Source: Pseudomonas sp. BBP2017 (GTDB lineage Bacteria; Pseudomonadota; Gammaproteobacteria; Pseudomonadales; Pseudomonadaceae). From it: a DNA stretch of 64,000 nt. Each line of letters starts with the position of its first letter. Position 1 is the first letter of the stretch. The stretch spans positions 180,469 through 244,468 of the forward strand of contig NZ_PVZN01000006.1 of assembly GCF_003024385.1 (NCBI RefSeq), in the 5' to 3' direction. Below the pieces are notes generated by a model. That model searched no databases and was not told the DNA's origin. It saw only the letters and a program-made list of their open reading frames with translations. Below are positions 1 through 8,112 of this stretch, piece by piece. Position numbers and translations under genes: made by a program.

Positions 1-1
1 G

Positions 2-589
2 CTCGCCGATGGCGAAGTGTATTTCATGGAGATGAACACCCGGGTTCAGGTGGAACACACCATCACCGAAGAAATCACAGGTATCGATATTGTTCGCGAG
101 CAGATCCGTATTGCTTCGGGCTTGCCGCTGTCGGTCAAGCAAGAAGATATCCAGCACCGCGGCTTTGCCCTGCAGTTCCGGATCAATGCTGAAGATCCGA
201 AGAACAACTTCCTGCCCAGCTTCGGCAAGATCACCCGTTACTACGCACCCGGCGGTCCCGGTGTACGTACCGACACGGCGATCTACACCGGCTACACCAT
301 TCCACCGTTCTACGACTCCATGTGCCTGAAACTGGTGGTCTGGGCGCTGACCTGGGAAGAAGCCATGGACCGCGGCCTGCGGGCCCTGGACGACATGCGC
401 GTGCAAGGGGTGAAGACCACTGCCGCCTACTACCAGGAAATCCTGCGCAATCCGGAATTTCGCAGCGGTCAGTTCAATACCAGCTTCGTTGAAAGCCATC
501 CGGAACTGACCAACTACTCGATCAAGCGCAAACCCGAAGAGCTGGCCCTGGCCATCGCTGCCGCCATTGCCGCCCACGCAGGCCTGTGA
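2..589 (+). CDS. pycA: Pyruvate carboxylase subunit A (biotin carboxylase), 3' part
   Basis: This is the C-terminal 195 residues of an ATP-grasp biotin carboxylase; the 5' part lies outside the window. The reading frame is open from base 2. The motif FMEMNTRVQVEH, typical of the end of the ATP-grasp catalytic domain, is followed by the biotin-carboxylase C-terminal domain (FRINAEDP, then a GGPGVRTDT segment). The protein carboxylates the biotin carried by the partner subunit encoded 11 bases downstream. In pseudomonads the two-subunit enzyme makes oxaloacetate from pyruvate. The pairing with a carboxyltransferase/biotin-carrier subunit makes pyruvate carboxylase more likely than the acetyl-CoA carboxylase AccC. 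Confidence 0.9.
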   Translation, partial: LADGEVYFMEMNTRVQVEHTITEEITGIDIVREQIRIASGLPLSVKQEDIQHRGFALQFRINAEDPKNNFLPSFGKITRYYAPGGPGVRTDTAIYTGYTIPPFYDSMCLKLVVWALTWEEAMDRGLRALDDMRVQGVKTTAAYYQEILRNPEFRSGQFNTSFVESHPELTNYSIKRKPEELALAIAAAIAAHAGL

Positions 590-600
590 GGAATCCCATA

Positions 601-2409
601 ATGTCCAAGAAAATCTTTGTAACCGACACAATCCTGCGCGACGCCCACCAGTCCCTGCTGGCCACCCGCATGCGTACCGAAGACATGCTGCCGATCTGCG
701 ACAAGCTCGATAAGGTCGGTTACTGGTCGCTGGAAGTCTGGGGTGGCGCGACGTTCGACGCCTGCGTGCGCTTCCTCAAGGAGGACCCGTGGGAGCGTTT
801 GCGTAAACTGCGTGCAGCGCTGCCGAACACCCGTCTGCAGATGCTGTTGCGCGGTCAGAACCTGCTGGGCTATCGCCACTACAGTGACGATGTGGTCAAA
901 GCCTTCGTGGCCAAGGCCGCCGTCAACGGTATCGACGTATTCCGCATCTTCGATGCCATGAACGACGTGCGTAACCTGCGGGTGGCCATCGAAGCGGTCA
1001 AGGCCGCCGGTAAGCACGCCCAGGGCACCATCGCTTACACCACCAGCCCGGTGCACACCATCGATGCTTTCGTGGCTCAGGCCAAACAGATGGAAGCCAT
1101 GGGCTGCGACTCGGTGGCGATCAAGGACATGGCTGGCCTGCTGACCCCGTACGCCACAGGCGAACTGGTCAAGGCGCTGAAGGCCGAGCAGTCGCTGCCG
1201 GTGTTCGTCCACTCGCACGACACCGCCGGTCTGGCTGCCATGTGCCAGCTCAAAGCGATCGAGAACGGTGCCGATCATATCGACACGGCGATCTCCAGCT
1301 TTGCCTGGGGTACCAGCCATCCAGGTACCGAGTCGATGGTCGCGGCGCTCAAGGGCAGCGAGTTCGATACCGGTCTGGACCTTGAGCTGCTGCAGGAAAT
1401 CGGCCTGTACTTCTACGCTGTGCGCAAGAAGTACCACCAGTTCGAAAGCGAGTTCACCGCTGTCGATACTCGTGTGCAAGTGAACCAGGTACCGGGCGGA
1501 ATGATTTCCAACCTGGCCAACCAGCTCAAGGAGCAGGGCGCACTCCACCGCATGAATGAAGTGCTGGCCGAGATCCCACGGGTGCGTGAAGACCTCGGCT
1601 TCCCGCCGCTGGTGACCCCGACCTCGCAGATCGTCGGTACCCAGGCGTTCTTCAACGTGCTGGCTGGCGAGCGCTACAAGACCATCACCAACGAGGTGAA
1701 GCTGTACCTGCAAGGCGGTTACGGCAAGGCCCCGGGTGTGGTCGACGAGAACCTGCGCCGTCAGGCAATCGGCAGCGAAGAAGTCATCGACGTGCGCCCG
1801 GCAGACCTGCTCAAGCCGGAAATGAGCAAGCTGCGTGCTGATATCGGCAACCTGGCCAAGTCCGAAGAAGACGTGCTGACCTTTGCCATGTTCCCGGAAA
1901 TCGGGCGCAAGTTCCTCGAAGAACGCGAAGCCGGCACCCTGGCCCCTGAAGTGCTGCTGCCGATTCCAGAAGCTGGCGCGGTGGCGTCGGCCGGTGGTGA
2001 AGGCGTACCGACCGAGTTCGTCATCGACGTCCACGGCGAAACCTACCGCGTTGACATTACCGGTGTGGGCGTCAAGGCCGAAGGCAAGCGTCACTTCTAC
2101 CTGTCGATCGACGGCATGCCGGAAGAAGTGGTGTTCGAACCGCTCAACGAATTCGTCGGCGGCGGCGGCAGCAAGCGCAAGCAGGCCAGTGCACCCGGTC
2201 ATGTCAGCACCACCATGCCAGGCAACATCGTCGATGTGCTGGTCAAGGAAGGCGACATGGTCAAGGCCGGCCAGCCGGTACTGATCACCGAAGCGATGAA
2301 GATGGAAACCGAAGTCCAGGCGGCCATCGCCGGTAAGGTCACCGCCATCCACGTGGCCAAGGGCGACCGGGTCAACCCGGGCGAAATCCTGATCGAGATC
2401 GAGGGCTGA
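601..2409 (+). CDS. oadA: Pyruvate carboxylase subunit B (carboxyltransferase plus biotin carrier)
   Basis: A 602-residue protein. The N-terminal HMGL-like carboxyltransferase barrel starts with DTILRDAHQS (about residues 9-18). A conserved PYC_OADA domain follows, and a C-terminal biotinyl domain carries EAMKMET with the biotinylated Lys at about residue 567. It transfers CO2 from carboxybiotin to pyruvate. The same family includes the alpha subunit of oxaloacetate decarboxylase, hence the symbol commonly used, but no beta or gamma membrane subunits are nearby and the upstream gene is a biotin carboxylase. ATG at 601 was chosen because GTGAGGAATCCC gives a ribosome site at the right distance. 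The two genes form an operon closed by a strong terminator. Confidence 0.93.
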   Translation: MSKKIFVTDTILRDAHQSLLATRMRTEDMLPICDKLDKVGYWSLEVWGGATFDACVRFLKEDPWERLRKLRAALPNTRLQMLLRGQNLLGYRHYSDDVVKAFVAKAAVNGIDVFRIFDAMNDVRNLRVAIEAVKAAGKHAQGTIAYTTSPVHTIDAFVAQAKQMEAMGCDSVAIKDMAGLLTPYATGELVKALKAEQSLPVFVHSHDTAGLAAMCQLKAIENGADHIDTAISSFAWGTSHPGTESMVAALKGSEFDTGLDLELLQEIGLYFYAVRKKYHQFESEFTAVDTRVQVNQVPGGMISNLANQLKEQGALHRMNEVLAEIPRVREDLGFPPLVTPTSQIVGTQAFFNVLAGERYKTITNEVKLYLQGGYGKAPGVVDENLRRQAIGSEEVIDVRPADLLKPEMSKLRADIGNLAKSEEDVLTFAMFPEIGRKFLEEREAGTLAPEVLLPIPEAGAVASAGGEGVPTEFVIDVHGETYRVDITGVGVKAEGKRHFYLSIDGMPEEVVFEPLNEFVGGGGSKRKQASAPGHVSTTMPGNIVDVLVKEGDMVKAGQPVLITEAMKMETEVQAAIAGKVTAIHVAKGDRVNPGEILIEIEG

Positions 2410-2443
2410 TTTTCAGGCCTTCATCTACAAGCGGTTAACCTCT

Positions 2444-2468
2444 GGGGGGCGTATGCTCCCCTTTTTTT
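2444..2468 (+). terminator. Rho-independent terminator of the pycA-oadA operon
   Basis: A GGGGGGC / GCTCCCC stem (one G-T pair) with loop GTAT is followed directly by seven T residues. It lies 35 bases after the oadA stop. Confidence 0.9.
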
Positions 2469-2486
2469 CACGCTTGCATTCATGTA

Positions 2487-3161
2487 TCAATGGGCCGCGC
2501 GACAGGCTTCCAGTGTTTGCACCTGGCCCGTTGGCCGCTGATTGTCTTCCCCCAACCAGCGCTCAAACCCCGCCGCAATCGCCGGCCAGTCATCATCGGT
2601 AATCGAGAACCAGGCCGTATCGCGATTCCTGTCCTTGATTACCATATGCTTGCGAAACACCCCTTCGAAGCTGAAGCCAAAGCGTTCGGCTGCACGTTTG
2701 GAACGGACGTTGTCGTTGTTGCACTTCCACTCCAGGCGCCGGTTGCCCAGTTCGAATGCCAGCTTGCCCAGCAGGTAGACAGCCTCGGTGCCTTTGGGTG
2801 TGCGCTGCATGGCAGCGCCAAAGGCAATGTGACCGATTTCGATACGGCCTTGGTCGGGAACGATCGACATCAGGCTGAGGATGCCTTGTGTCTGGCCGTT
2901 GCTGCTGTCAATGACGCTGTAGAACAACGGATCGCTGCTGGCCGCATTGCTGTCGAGCCAGTGGTCGAAGTCTTCACGCTCGGTGAATGGCCCGTAGGCC
3001 AGGTAATCCCAGAGTTTCGGGTCGGCGTCGGGGCCCTGGAATACCTGCCAGAGGTCTTCGCGGTCACGGCGCGGATCAAGCTTTTCCAGGCGAATGAAGC
3101 GCCCGACCAGGGGTGTCGGTTGCGGGCGTTTGGCCGGGTGCCAGTTCAACGATGCACTCAT
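2487..3161 (-). CDS. GNAT-family N-acetyltransferase (RimJ/RimL-like)
   Basis: A 224-residue acetyltransferase of the Acetyltransf_3 (RimJ/RimL) type. The N-terminal strand FIRLEKLDPRRD, a central GRIEIGHIAF segment, and the later NRRLEWKCNNDNVRSKRAAERFGF segment match the family's acceptor and acetyl-CoA folds. The start at 3161 is preceded by CTGGAGCC at a suitable distance; in-frame starts further upstream would run into the preceding gene. It is the last of three co-oriented genes (PaiB-like, GNAT, GNAT) separated by only 11 and 16 bases, so it is probably co-transcribed with them. The substrate cannot be read from sequence; the neighbourhood suggests an amine or polyamine, which is inference. 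Confidence 0.85.
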   Translation of the reverse strand: MSASLNWHPAKRPQPTPLVGRFIRLEKLDPRRDREDLWQVFQGPDADPKLWDYLAYGPFTEREDFDHWLDSNAASSDPLFYSVIDSSNGQTQGILSLMSIVPDQGRIEIGHIAFGAAMQRTPKGTEAVYLLGKLAFELGNRRLEWKCNNDNVRSKRAAERFGFSFEGVFRKHMVIKDRNRDTAWFSITDDDWPAIAAGFERWLGEDNQRPTGQVQTLEACRAAH

Positions 3162-3177
3162 GTAAAGGCTCCAGGGC

Positions 3178-3624
3178 TTACAGCGGTTTGCGAAACTGGA
3201 TGAAGCCGGGCCGCTCTGCGACCTGCTCGTAAAGGCGGATGGCGGTGGCGTTGGTTTCATGGGTCAGCCAGTGAACCTTGGCGCAGCCTGCTTCCTTCGC
3301 CGTAGCGTAGACGTATTCGATCAACTGGCGGCCGATCCCGAGGCCACGTTGCTCATTCTGGACATAGAGATCCTGAAGGTAGCACGAGTTCTCGATGCTC
3401 CAGTTCGAGCGGTGATAGATCCAGTGGACCATGCCCACCGCTTTGCCATCGACCCAGGCCAGTGCGGCATTGGTCGGCTCATCAGGGGCGAGCATGCGCT
3501 GCCAGGCCACGGCGGTCACCTCATCGCCAATGCGGGTCTCGTAGAAGCGTTGATAGGCCTGCCACAGGGGCAGCCAGACGCTGTGGTCATTGGCAGTAAC
3601 CGGGCGGATCGTAACGGTCGGCAT
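3178..3624 (-). CDS. GNAT-family N-acetyltransferase, diamine-acetyltransferase-like
   Basis: A 148-residue single-domain GNAT protein. The acetyl-CoA binding motif A is visible as YVQNEQRGLGIGRQLIEYV (about residues 85-103), followed by VHWLTHETNATAIRLYEQVA and a C-terminal GFIQFRKPL. The THETN.A..LY pattern and the FIxxRKxL ending resemble spermidine/spermine acetyltransferase-like proteins. ATG at 3624 follows AAGGAATCTCAC. It lies 11 bases after the PaiB-like gene. In Bacillus, PaiA (a polyamine acetyltransferase) and PaiB are also neighbours, so polyamine acetylation is a reasonable guess but unproven. Confidence 0.85.
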   Translation of the reverse strand: MPTVTIRPVTANDHSVWLPLWQAYQRFYETRIGDEVTAVAWQRMLAPDEPTNAALAWVDGKAVGMVHWIYHRSNWSIENSCYLQDLYVQNEQRGLGIGRQLIEYVYATAKEAGCAKVHWLTHETNATAIRLYEQVAERPGFIQFRKPL

Positions 3625-3635
3625 GTGAGATTCCT

Positions 3636-4265
3636 TCAAGATTGGCGCATCACTGCGGCCAGTTGGTTGTCCAGAGGGTCGGTGCTGTTGGCCAGGCTCG
3701 TACGCACACCTTCGATATCGATGGCCGAACGGTTCTGGCTGAGTTTACGGGTGCCTTGCAGGCGCTCGATGGGCAGGGCAAAGCCGACAATCGCTTTGAG
3801 CATTGCAGCCATGTAATCGGCGGGCGCTTCATCCACTGACCACGGCTTGGCTTGAGTCTGTTCATGATGGTCGCTCAGGCGCCGGACGATCTCCAGCAGA
3901 CGTTCGGCGTCGTGATACACCTCGGCCTTGCCCCAGGCATGCACGGCCAGGTAGTTCCAGGTCGGTACGGTGCGCGGATCCTCGACCTTGCTCGGATAGT
4001 AACCGGCACTGACATAGGCGTCGGGTCCGGCAAACACCACCAGGGCCTCGGCACCGTTGGCCAGTTCCTGCCATTGCCGGTTGGCGCGGGCAAAGTGCCC
4101 GTAGAGGGTGCCGTTGCTGCCTTGACTGCGGTCCAGCAACAGGGGCAGGTGGCTGGCCTGCAGGCCCTGTTCACCCAGTGTCACCAGCACTGCCAAGCGG
4201 GTCTGCTCGATCTGCTGGTGCAGTTGGGAAAGATCGGTTTCCTTGTAGCTCGAAGGTGTGAACAT
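3636..4265 (-). CDS. FMN-binding PaiB-like protein
   Basis: A 209-residue protein of the PaiB (FMN-binding 2, split-barrel) family. It opens with the family's characteristic MFTPSSYKETD and continues with LGEQGLQASHLPLLLD, GHFARANRQWQ, AGYYPSK and TWNYLAVHAWG, all typical PaiB landmarks. ATG 4265 was preferred to an upstream in-frame ATG because family members start with M-(Y/F)-x-P. PaiB was described in Bacillus as a negative regulator of protease and sporulation genes; here the role is unknown. It is divergent from a MocR regulator across a 90-base region with repeated GGTCC elements, and heads an operon with two acetyltransferases. Confidence 0.87.
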   Translation of the reverse strand: MFTPSSYKETDLSQLHQQIEQTRLAVLVTLGEQGLQASHLPLLLDRSQGSNGTLYGHFARANRQWQELANGAEALVVFAGPDAYVSAGYYPSKVEDPRTVPTWNYLAVHAWGKAEVYHDAERLLEIVRRLSDHHEQTQAKPWSVDEAPADYMAAMLKAIVGFALPIERLQGTRKLSQNRSAIDIEGVRTSLANSTDPLDNQLAAVMRQS

Positions 4266-4283
4266 GAGGATTGTCCTTGGCGA

Positions 4284-4352
4284 ATGGTCCAATCCTAGGC
4301 AGGCTATTGGTCTATGGTAAGAGCCATTTCCAGCTAATTTGATAGGTCCATT
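4284..4352. promoter_or_regulatory. Repeated MocR-type operator candidates in the paiB/mocR divergent promoter
   Basis: Three related 10-mers occur: ATGGTCCAAT (4284-4293), ATTGGTCTAT (4306-4315) and ATAGGTCCAT (4342-4351). MocR-family regulators commonly bind direct repeats between their own gene and the divergent target. The third copy, extended to ATAGGTCCATTGT, recurs exactly upstream of the acetylpolyamine amidohydrolase gene. The role as a binding site is inferred. Confidence 0.5.
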
Positions 4353-4355
4353 GTC

Positions 4356-5885
4356 ATGAACGTGCGTCCTTTCGCATTGCCGTTCGACCCTACGGGTATT
4401 GTTCTTGACCGCCGCCAGGGGCTGAGCCGTCAGCTTTACCAGGCGCTGCGCCTGCGCGTGCTGGATGGTCGTTTGAGCAGCGGTACGCGCTTGCCGGCCA
4501 CCCGTGACATGGCCGCGGCATTGGCACTGTCGCGCAACAGCGTGGTGCGTGCCTATGACCAGCTGTACGCCGAAGGCTATATCGAGAGCCGGGTCGGCGA
4601 CGGGACCTATGTGAGTCAGTTGCCAAAACTATCCACAAAAATATCCACAGGGTTATCCCTGGGTTTTTCCACAGGGTTATCCACAAAATCGCTTGAAAGT
4701 ACTGAGATTTTATCCAGTAATGTTATCCACAATGGCCCGTTGGAGCGGCTGGAAAAGTACCATTTACCCGTGCCGAAAAGCGGCCCGCCGCGGGCGTTCC
4801 GTGTCGGTTTACCGGCGCTCGATCTGTTTCCCTTCGACGTCTGGGCCAAGCTGCAGGCGGGATTCTGGCGCAATCCGGATCCTGCAGCGCTGGGCTACGG
4901 TGATCCGGCGGGGGAAACCGAGCTTCGTGAGTTGATTGCCACCTATTTGCGTCGATCGCGTGGGCTTTCCTGCACTGCTGAACAAATTGTGATCACCAGT
5001 GGTGCGCAGCAGGCGATAAGCCTTTGTGCACAGTTGCTGCTGGAGTCGGGCGACGTGGTGGCTGTGGAAAACCCCGGCTATCGTGCCGCCGGTAATGCCT
5101 TCGCCCTGACCGGTGCGCAAGTGCGCGGCATTGCTGTCGACAATGAAGGGCTGGACTGCGCTGCCCTCTATGACGTGGCGCACTGTCGTCTGAGTTATGT
5201 GACCCCTTCGCACCAGTATCCCACCGGGGTCACCATGAGCCTGGCCCGGCGCCTGGAGTTGCTGGACTGGGCGCAGCGCAAGGATGGTTGGATCATCGAG
5301 GACGATTACGACGGCGAGTACCGCTACAGTGGGGCGCCGTTGGCCCCGTTGGCGGCGCTGGATCGTAGCGGGCGGGTGTTGTATGTCGGCACGTTCGGCA
5401 AGATTGCCTTTCCCGCGTTGCGCCTGGGCTATCTGGTGCTGCCGCAACAGTTGGTGCAAGCCTTCTCGCGTTGCCGGGCGCTGGCGGTCAGGCATTCGGA
5501 GGTCGGCACGCAAGCGGTGATGGCGCAGTTCATGGCCCAGGGGCATTTTCAACGGCACATTCGCCGGGTGCGGCGCGCTGCGTTGAGTCGGCGCAATGCA
5601 TTGCAATCAGGCTGGCCTGTGGATATCCCGGGCCTGGGGCCAATGCCGGAGGTGGCGGCGGGATTACACGTGAAGATTGATGTCGACAGCCATGCCCGCG
5701 AGCAACAGCTGATCGCCCAGGCCGAGGCTGTTGGCGTCGAACTCAATGCCCTGAGCGATTACTGGTTGCCTGACTCGACTACCCCTGTGGATAACCGTGC
5801 GGGGCTGGTGCTGGGCTTCGCTGCAGTGGACGAAGCGCGGATTGCCGACGCCCTGGCACGCTTGCGGCGTGCCTGGCGTGGTTGA
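4356..5885 (+). CDS. MocR-family transcriptional regulator (GntR HTH plus aminotransferase fold)
   Basis: A 509-residue protein. A GntR winged helix (about residues 12-82; SGTRLPATRDMAAALALSRNSV) is followed by a Ser/Thr-rich linker (about 88-128) and a fold-type I aminotransferase domain (about 140-505). In the latter GTFGKIAFPALRLGYL carries the likely PLP lysine, K349. Such proteins sense PLP-linked ligands (GabR, PdxR) and usually activate a divergent operon. The gene is divergent from the PaiB/GNAT operon and upstream of a convergent acetylpolyamine amidohydrolase, so a polyamine-related role is plausible. The linker is odd: it is encoded by a run of TTATCCACA-like 9-mers and reads as repeated STG/LST tripeptides. 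Confidence 0.9.
   Translation: MNVRPFALPFDPTGIVLDRRQGLSRQLYQALRLRVLDGRLSSGTRLPATRDMAAALALSRNSVVRAYDQLYAEGYIESRVGDGTYVSQLPKLSTKISTGLSLGFSTGLSTKSLESTEILSSNVIHNGPLERLEKYHLPVPKSGPPRAFRVGLPALDLFPFDVWAKLQAGFWRNPDPAALGYGDPAGETELRELIATYLRRSRGLSCTAEQIVITSGAQQAISLCAQLLLESGDVVAVENPGYRAAGNAFALTGAQVRGIAVDNEGLDCAALYDVAHCRLSYVTPSHQYPTGVTMSLARRLELLDWAQRKDGWIIEDDYDGEYRYSGAPLAPLAALDRSGRVLYVGTFGKIAFPALRLGYLVLPQQLVQAFSRCRALAVRHSEVGTQAVMAQFMAQGHFQRHIRRVRRAALSRRNALQSGWPVDIPGLGPMPEVAAGLHVKIDVDSHAREQQLIAQAEAVGVELNALSDYWLPDSTTPVDNRAGLVLGFAAVDEARIADALARLRRAWRG
4629..4731 (+). repeat. Cluster of DnaA-box-like 9-mers inside the mocR linker
   Basis: Seven 9-mers related to the DnaA box are packed in 103 bases: ctatccaca (4629), atatccaca (4641), ttatccctg (4653), ttttccaca (4665), ttatccaca (4677, perfect), ttatccagt (4710) and ttatccaca (4723, perfect). 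The first five are spaced exactly 12 bases apart, in phase with codons. A reverse perfect copy, tgtggataa, lies at 5786-5794 near the gene's end. Confidence 0.7.
5786..5794 (-). repeat. Perfect DnaA-box sequence near the 3' end of the mocR gene
   Basis: TGTGGATAA is the reverse complement of TTATCCACA. It lies within the codons for PVDNR. Alone it would be unremarkable; it is listed because the same gene holds the upstream cluster. Confidence 0.5.
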
Positions 5886-5888
5886 CGA

Positions 5889-6920
5889 TCATAGAAGCGC
5901 TTCGAAACCTTCAAGTACGTTCACGGCATTGATCCCGATCTCCTCGACGGCATAACCGCCTTCCATGACGAACAGGGTCGGTTTGCCGAGGCGGGCAATA
6001 CGCTCGCCCATTTTCAGGTAATCGGGGCTGTCCAGTTTGAACTGGGAGATCGGGTCGTCCTTGAAGGTATCGACGCCGAGCGACACCACCACTACGTCTG
6101 GCGCATAAGCGGCGATGCGCTCGCAAGCCTGATCCAGGGCGTTGCTCCAGGTTGACCAGTCACTGCCTGCGGGTAACGGGTAGTTGACGTTGTAGCCCAG
6201 GCCTTCGCCTTCGCCTCGTTCGTCGGCATAGCCGAGGAAGAACGGGAACTCGGCCTGTGGATCGCCATGAATCGAGGCGAAGAACACGTCGCTGCGCCGA
6301 TAGAATATTTCCTGGGTGCCGTTGCCGTGGTGGTAATCGACATCAAGGATCGCGACTTTGCGCTGGCCGTGGTCGAGGAACGCCTGGGCAGCAATGGCGG
6401 CGTTGTTCAGGTAGCAGTAGCCGCCCATGACATCGCTGGCGGCGTGGTGTCCTGGTGGACGGCACAGGGCAAAGGCACTGTGGGCACCAGCCTGCACGGC
6501 AGCCTGGGCGGTGAGTGCGACTTGCGCTGCGCTGTAGACGGCCTGCCAGGTCCCGGCGGTAATGGGCGCGCCGGCGTCGAAGCTGTAGTAGCCCAGTTCC
6601 CCATGCAGGCCTTTGGGCTTGATGCTGCGCAAGGTGCGCGCTGGCCAGGTGAAGGGCAGCAGGTCGCCATCGTGGCCAAGGCTGGCCCAGCGCTGCCAGG
6701 CGCTCTCGAAGAAACTCAGGTAATCGGCACTGTGCACGCGCAACAGTGGCGCACGGCCAAAATCTGCAGGGCCTTGAACCGGGCCCAGTTCACGGGTCTT
6801 GACCCGTTCCAGCACATGGTCAGCACGTGAAGGCATTTCGAAGCAGGGCATCAGTTGCCCGTCGATCAACTCGCAGCGGCCGTGATGAAGGTGATGGTCA
6901 TCGGAATAAATTGTCAGCAT
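5889..6920 (-). CDS. Acetylpolyamine amidohydrolase (class II HDAC family)
   Basis: A 343-residue arginase/deacetylase-fold enzyme that removes the acetyl group from acetylated polyamines. Every catalytic residue known from Mycoplana acetylpolyamine amidohydrolase is at the same number: H158 and H159 in RPPGHHA, D195 and H197 in DVDYHHGNG, D284 in GVDTFKDDP, and Y323 in EGGYA. The first three metal ligands and the tyrosine define a zinc-dependent deacetylase. It starts 25 bases from a 13-base motif shared with the mocR promoter, and converges with the mocR gene (4 bases between stops). Together with the two GNAT genes it makes an acetylation/deacetylation set for polyamines; the functional link is inferred. 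Confidence 0.93.
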   Translation of the reverse strand: MLTIYSDDHHLHHGRCELIDGQLMPCFEMPSRADHVLERVKTRELGPVQGPADFGRAPLLRVHSADYLSFFESAWQRWASLGHDGDLLPFTWPARTLRSIKPKGLHGELGYYSFDAGAPITAGTWQAVYSAAQVALTAQAAVQAGAHSAFALCRPPGHHAASDVMGGYCYLNNAAIAAQAFLDHGQRKVAILDVDYHHGNGTQEIFYRRSDVFFASIHGDPQAEFPFFLGYADERGEGEGLGYNVNYPLPAGSDWSTWSNALDQACERIAAYAPDVVVVSLGVDTFKDDPISQFKLDSPDYLKMGERIARLGKPTLFVMEGGYAVEEIGINAVNVLEGFEALL

Positions 6921-6944
6921 TTATTGTTCTCCGGGGGTACTGGC

Positions 6945-6957
6945 ATAGGTCCATTGT
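6945..6957 (-). promoter_or_regulatory. Copy of the MocR operator-like motif upstream of the amidohydrolase
   Basis: ATAGGTCCATTGT matches, over 13 of 13 bases, the motif at 4342-4354 just before the mocR start. It lies 24 bases upstream of the amidohydrolase ATG. Confidence 0.5.
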
Positions 6958-7061
6958 TGATGGATCGGCCCCGGTTCAGAACGGCGGAAACGGCCAAAAG
7001 GGGATCGATGTGGCCAGCCTGGCTGTCCGGATATCGCCCCGCGCGGCGAACTGCGCGCCAG

Positions 7062-8054
7062 TCAGGCACGGAAATGGCTTGGCGCTACGCCGCTCCAGCG
7101 CAGAAATGCATGGCGGAAACTGGCAGTTTCGCTGAAGCCCAGCGCTTCGGCAATTTGATAGATCGGCAGCTGGTCTTCGGCCAGCAACTGCTTGGCTCGC
7201 TCGAATCGTAGCTCGTCGAGCAACTGTTGGTAGCTGCTGCCCAGCTCCTGTAGATGCCGACGCAGGGTGCGCGATGAGCAGTTCATCTGTTTTGCCAGAC
7301 CCTCCAGCCCGGGGGCGGCATCCAGTTGATCGAGCAGCAACTGACGGATGCGCCCCAGCCAGGCCTGGCGACCGGTGAATTCCAGGTTCTGCCGGCGGCA
7401 GCGTTCGCTCATGGCCCGATGAGTGATCTGGTCGGCCAATGGCAAGGGCATATCCAGCCAGCGACGTTCGAAGGCAAAGGCGTTATCGCTGGCCTCGAAA
7501 TGCAGCGGGCAGTTGAAAGTTTCAGCGTACAGCGCCTGGTAATCGGGAGCGGCATGAGCAAAGCGCGATGCCAGCAGCGGTAGCGATTGCCCGAGCAGGT
7601 CATCACAGATGACTTTCAACGAGGTCAGGCAGAACTCGGCGTTGAATGCTGCCAGGTGCGGGTCTTCGCGATAATTGCTGGCGCTGAACCAGATACGCTC
7701 ACCGTCTTCGATCAGGCGCAGCTGGAAAAGTGTTCCCAGCAGCGCCGGATATTGCATGGCCAGGCGCAAAGCGTCACCTAAGGTGGCACTGGAGAGCAGG
7801 GCGTAACCGAGCATGCCGTAGCAGGAAACATGCATGCGCCGGCCCAGTTCCAGGCCCACTTCACGGCGCCGCGCCACGGCGTTGGCGCACACCAGCAGCT
7901 CCTGGCGGGTGGTGATGCGGGAGTCGGCGCGGCCAAGGTCGGCCGGGCTGATTCCGCTACCGGCGAGGAGCGCCGTAGCGTCTACGTCGTCATCCTTGAA
8001 GGCCTGTAGCACCAATGACACGGCGTTGAGGGTCGTGAGGTGTGAGTGGAGCAT
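7062..8054 (-). CDS. AraC-family transcriptional regulator
   Basis: A 330-residue regulator with an N-terminal Arabinose_bd-type domain (OruR/ArgR-like, about residues 20-210) and a C-terminal AraC double helix-turn-helix (about 235-330: GLAKQMNCSSRTLRRHLQEL, then IYQIAEALGFSETASFRHAF). The start at 8054 gives the usual MLHSHLTTLN family beginning. It points in the same direction as the amidohydrolase gene 141 bases downstream and lies 58 bases downstream of an asparaginase gene, so either could be its target. The ligand is unknown. Confidence 0.88.
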   Translation of the reverse strand: MLHSHLTTLNAVSLVLQAFKDDDVDATALLAGSGISPADLGRADSRITTRQELLVCANAVARRREVGLELGRRMHVSCYGMLGYALLSSATLGDALRLAMQYPALLGTLFQLRLIEDGERIWFSASNYREDPHLAAFNAEFCLTSLKVICDDLLGQSLPLLASRFAHAAPDYQALYAETFNCPLHFEASDNAFAFERRWLDMPLPLADQITHRAMSERCRRQNLEFTGRQAWLGRIRQLLLDQLDAAPGLEGLAKQMNCSSRTLRRHLQELGSSYQQLLDELRFERAKQLLAEDQLPIYQIAEALGFSETASFRHAFLRWSGVAPSHFRA

Positions 8055-8112
8055 GTCGGGCTTCCTGCTGAAGGGCTACCGGCAAGCGAGCAATATACGT
8101 GCCTTGCCGGAG

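Noticed and set aside
514..2352. A 612-codon open frame on the minus strand across oadA
   Set aside because: It is the mirror of a highly biased high-GC gene, with His/Gln/Val-rich composition and no homology. oadA on the + strand is certain.
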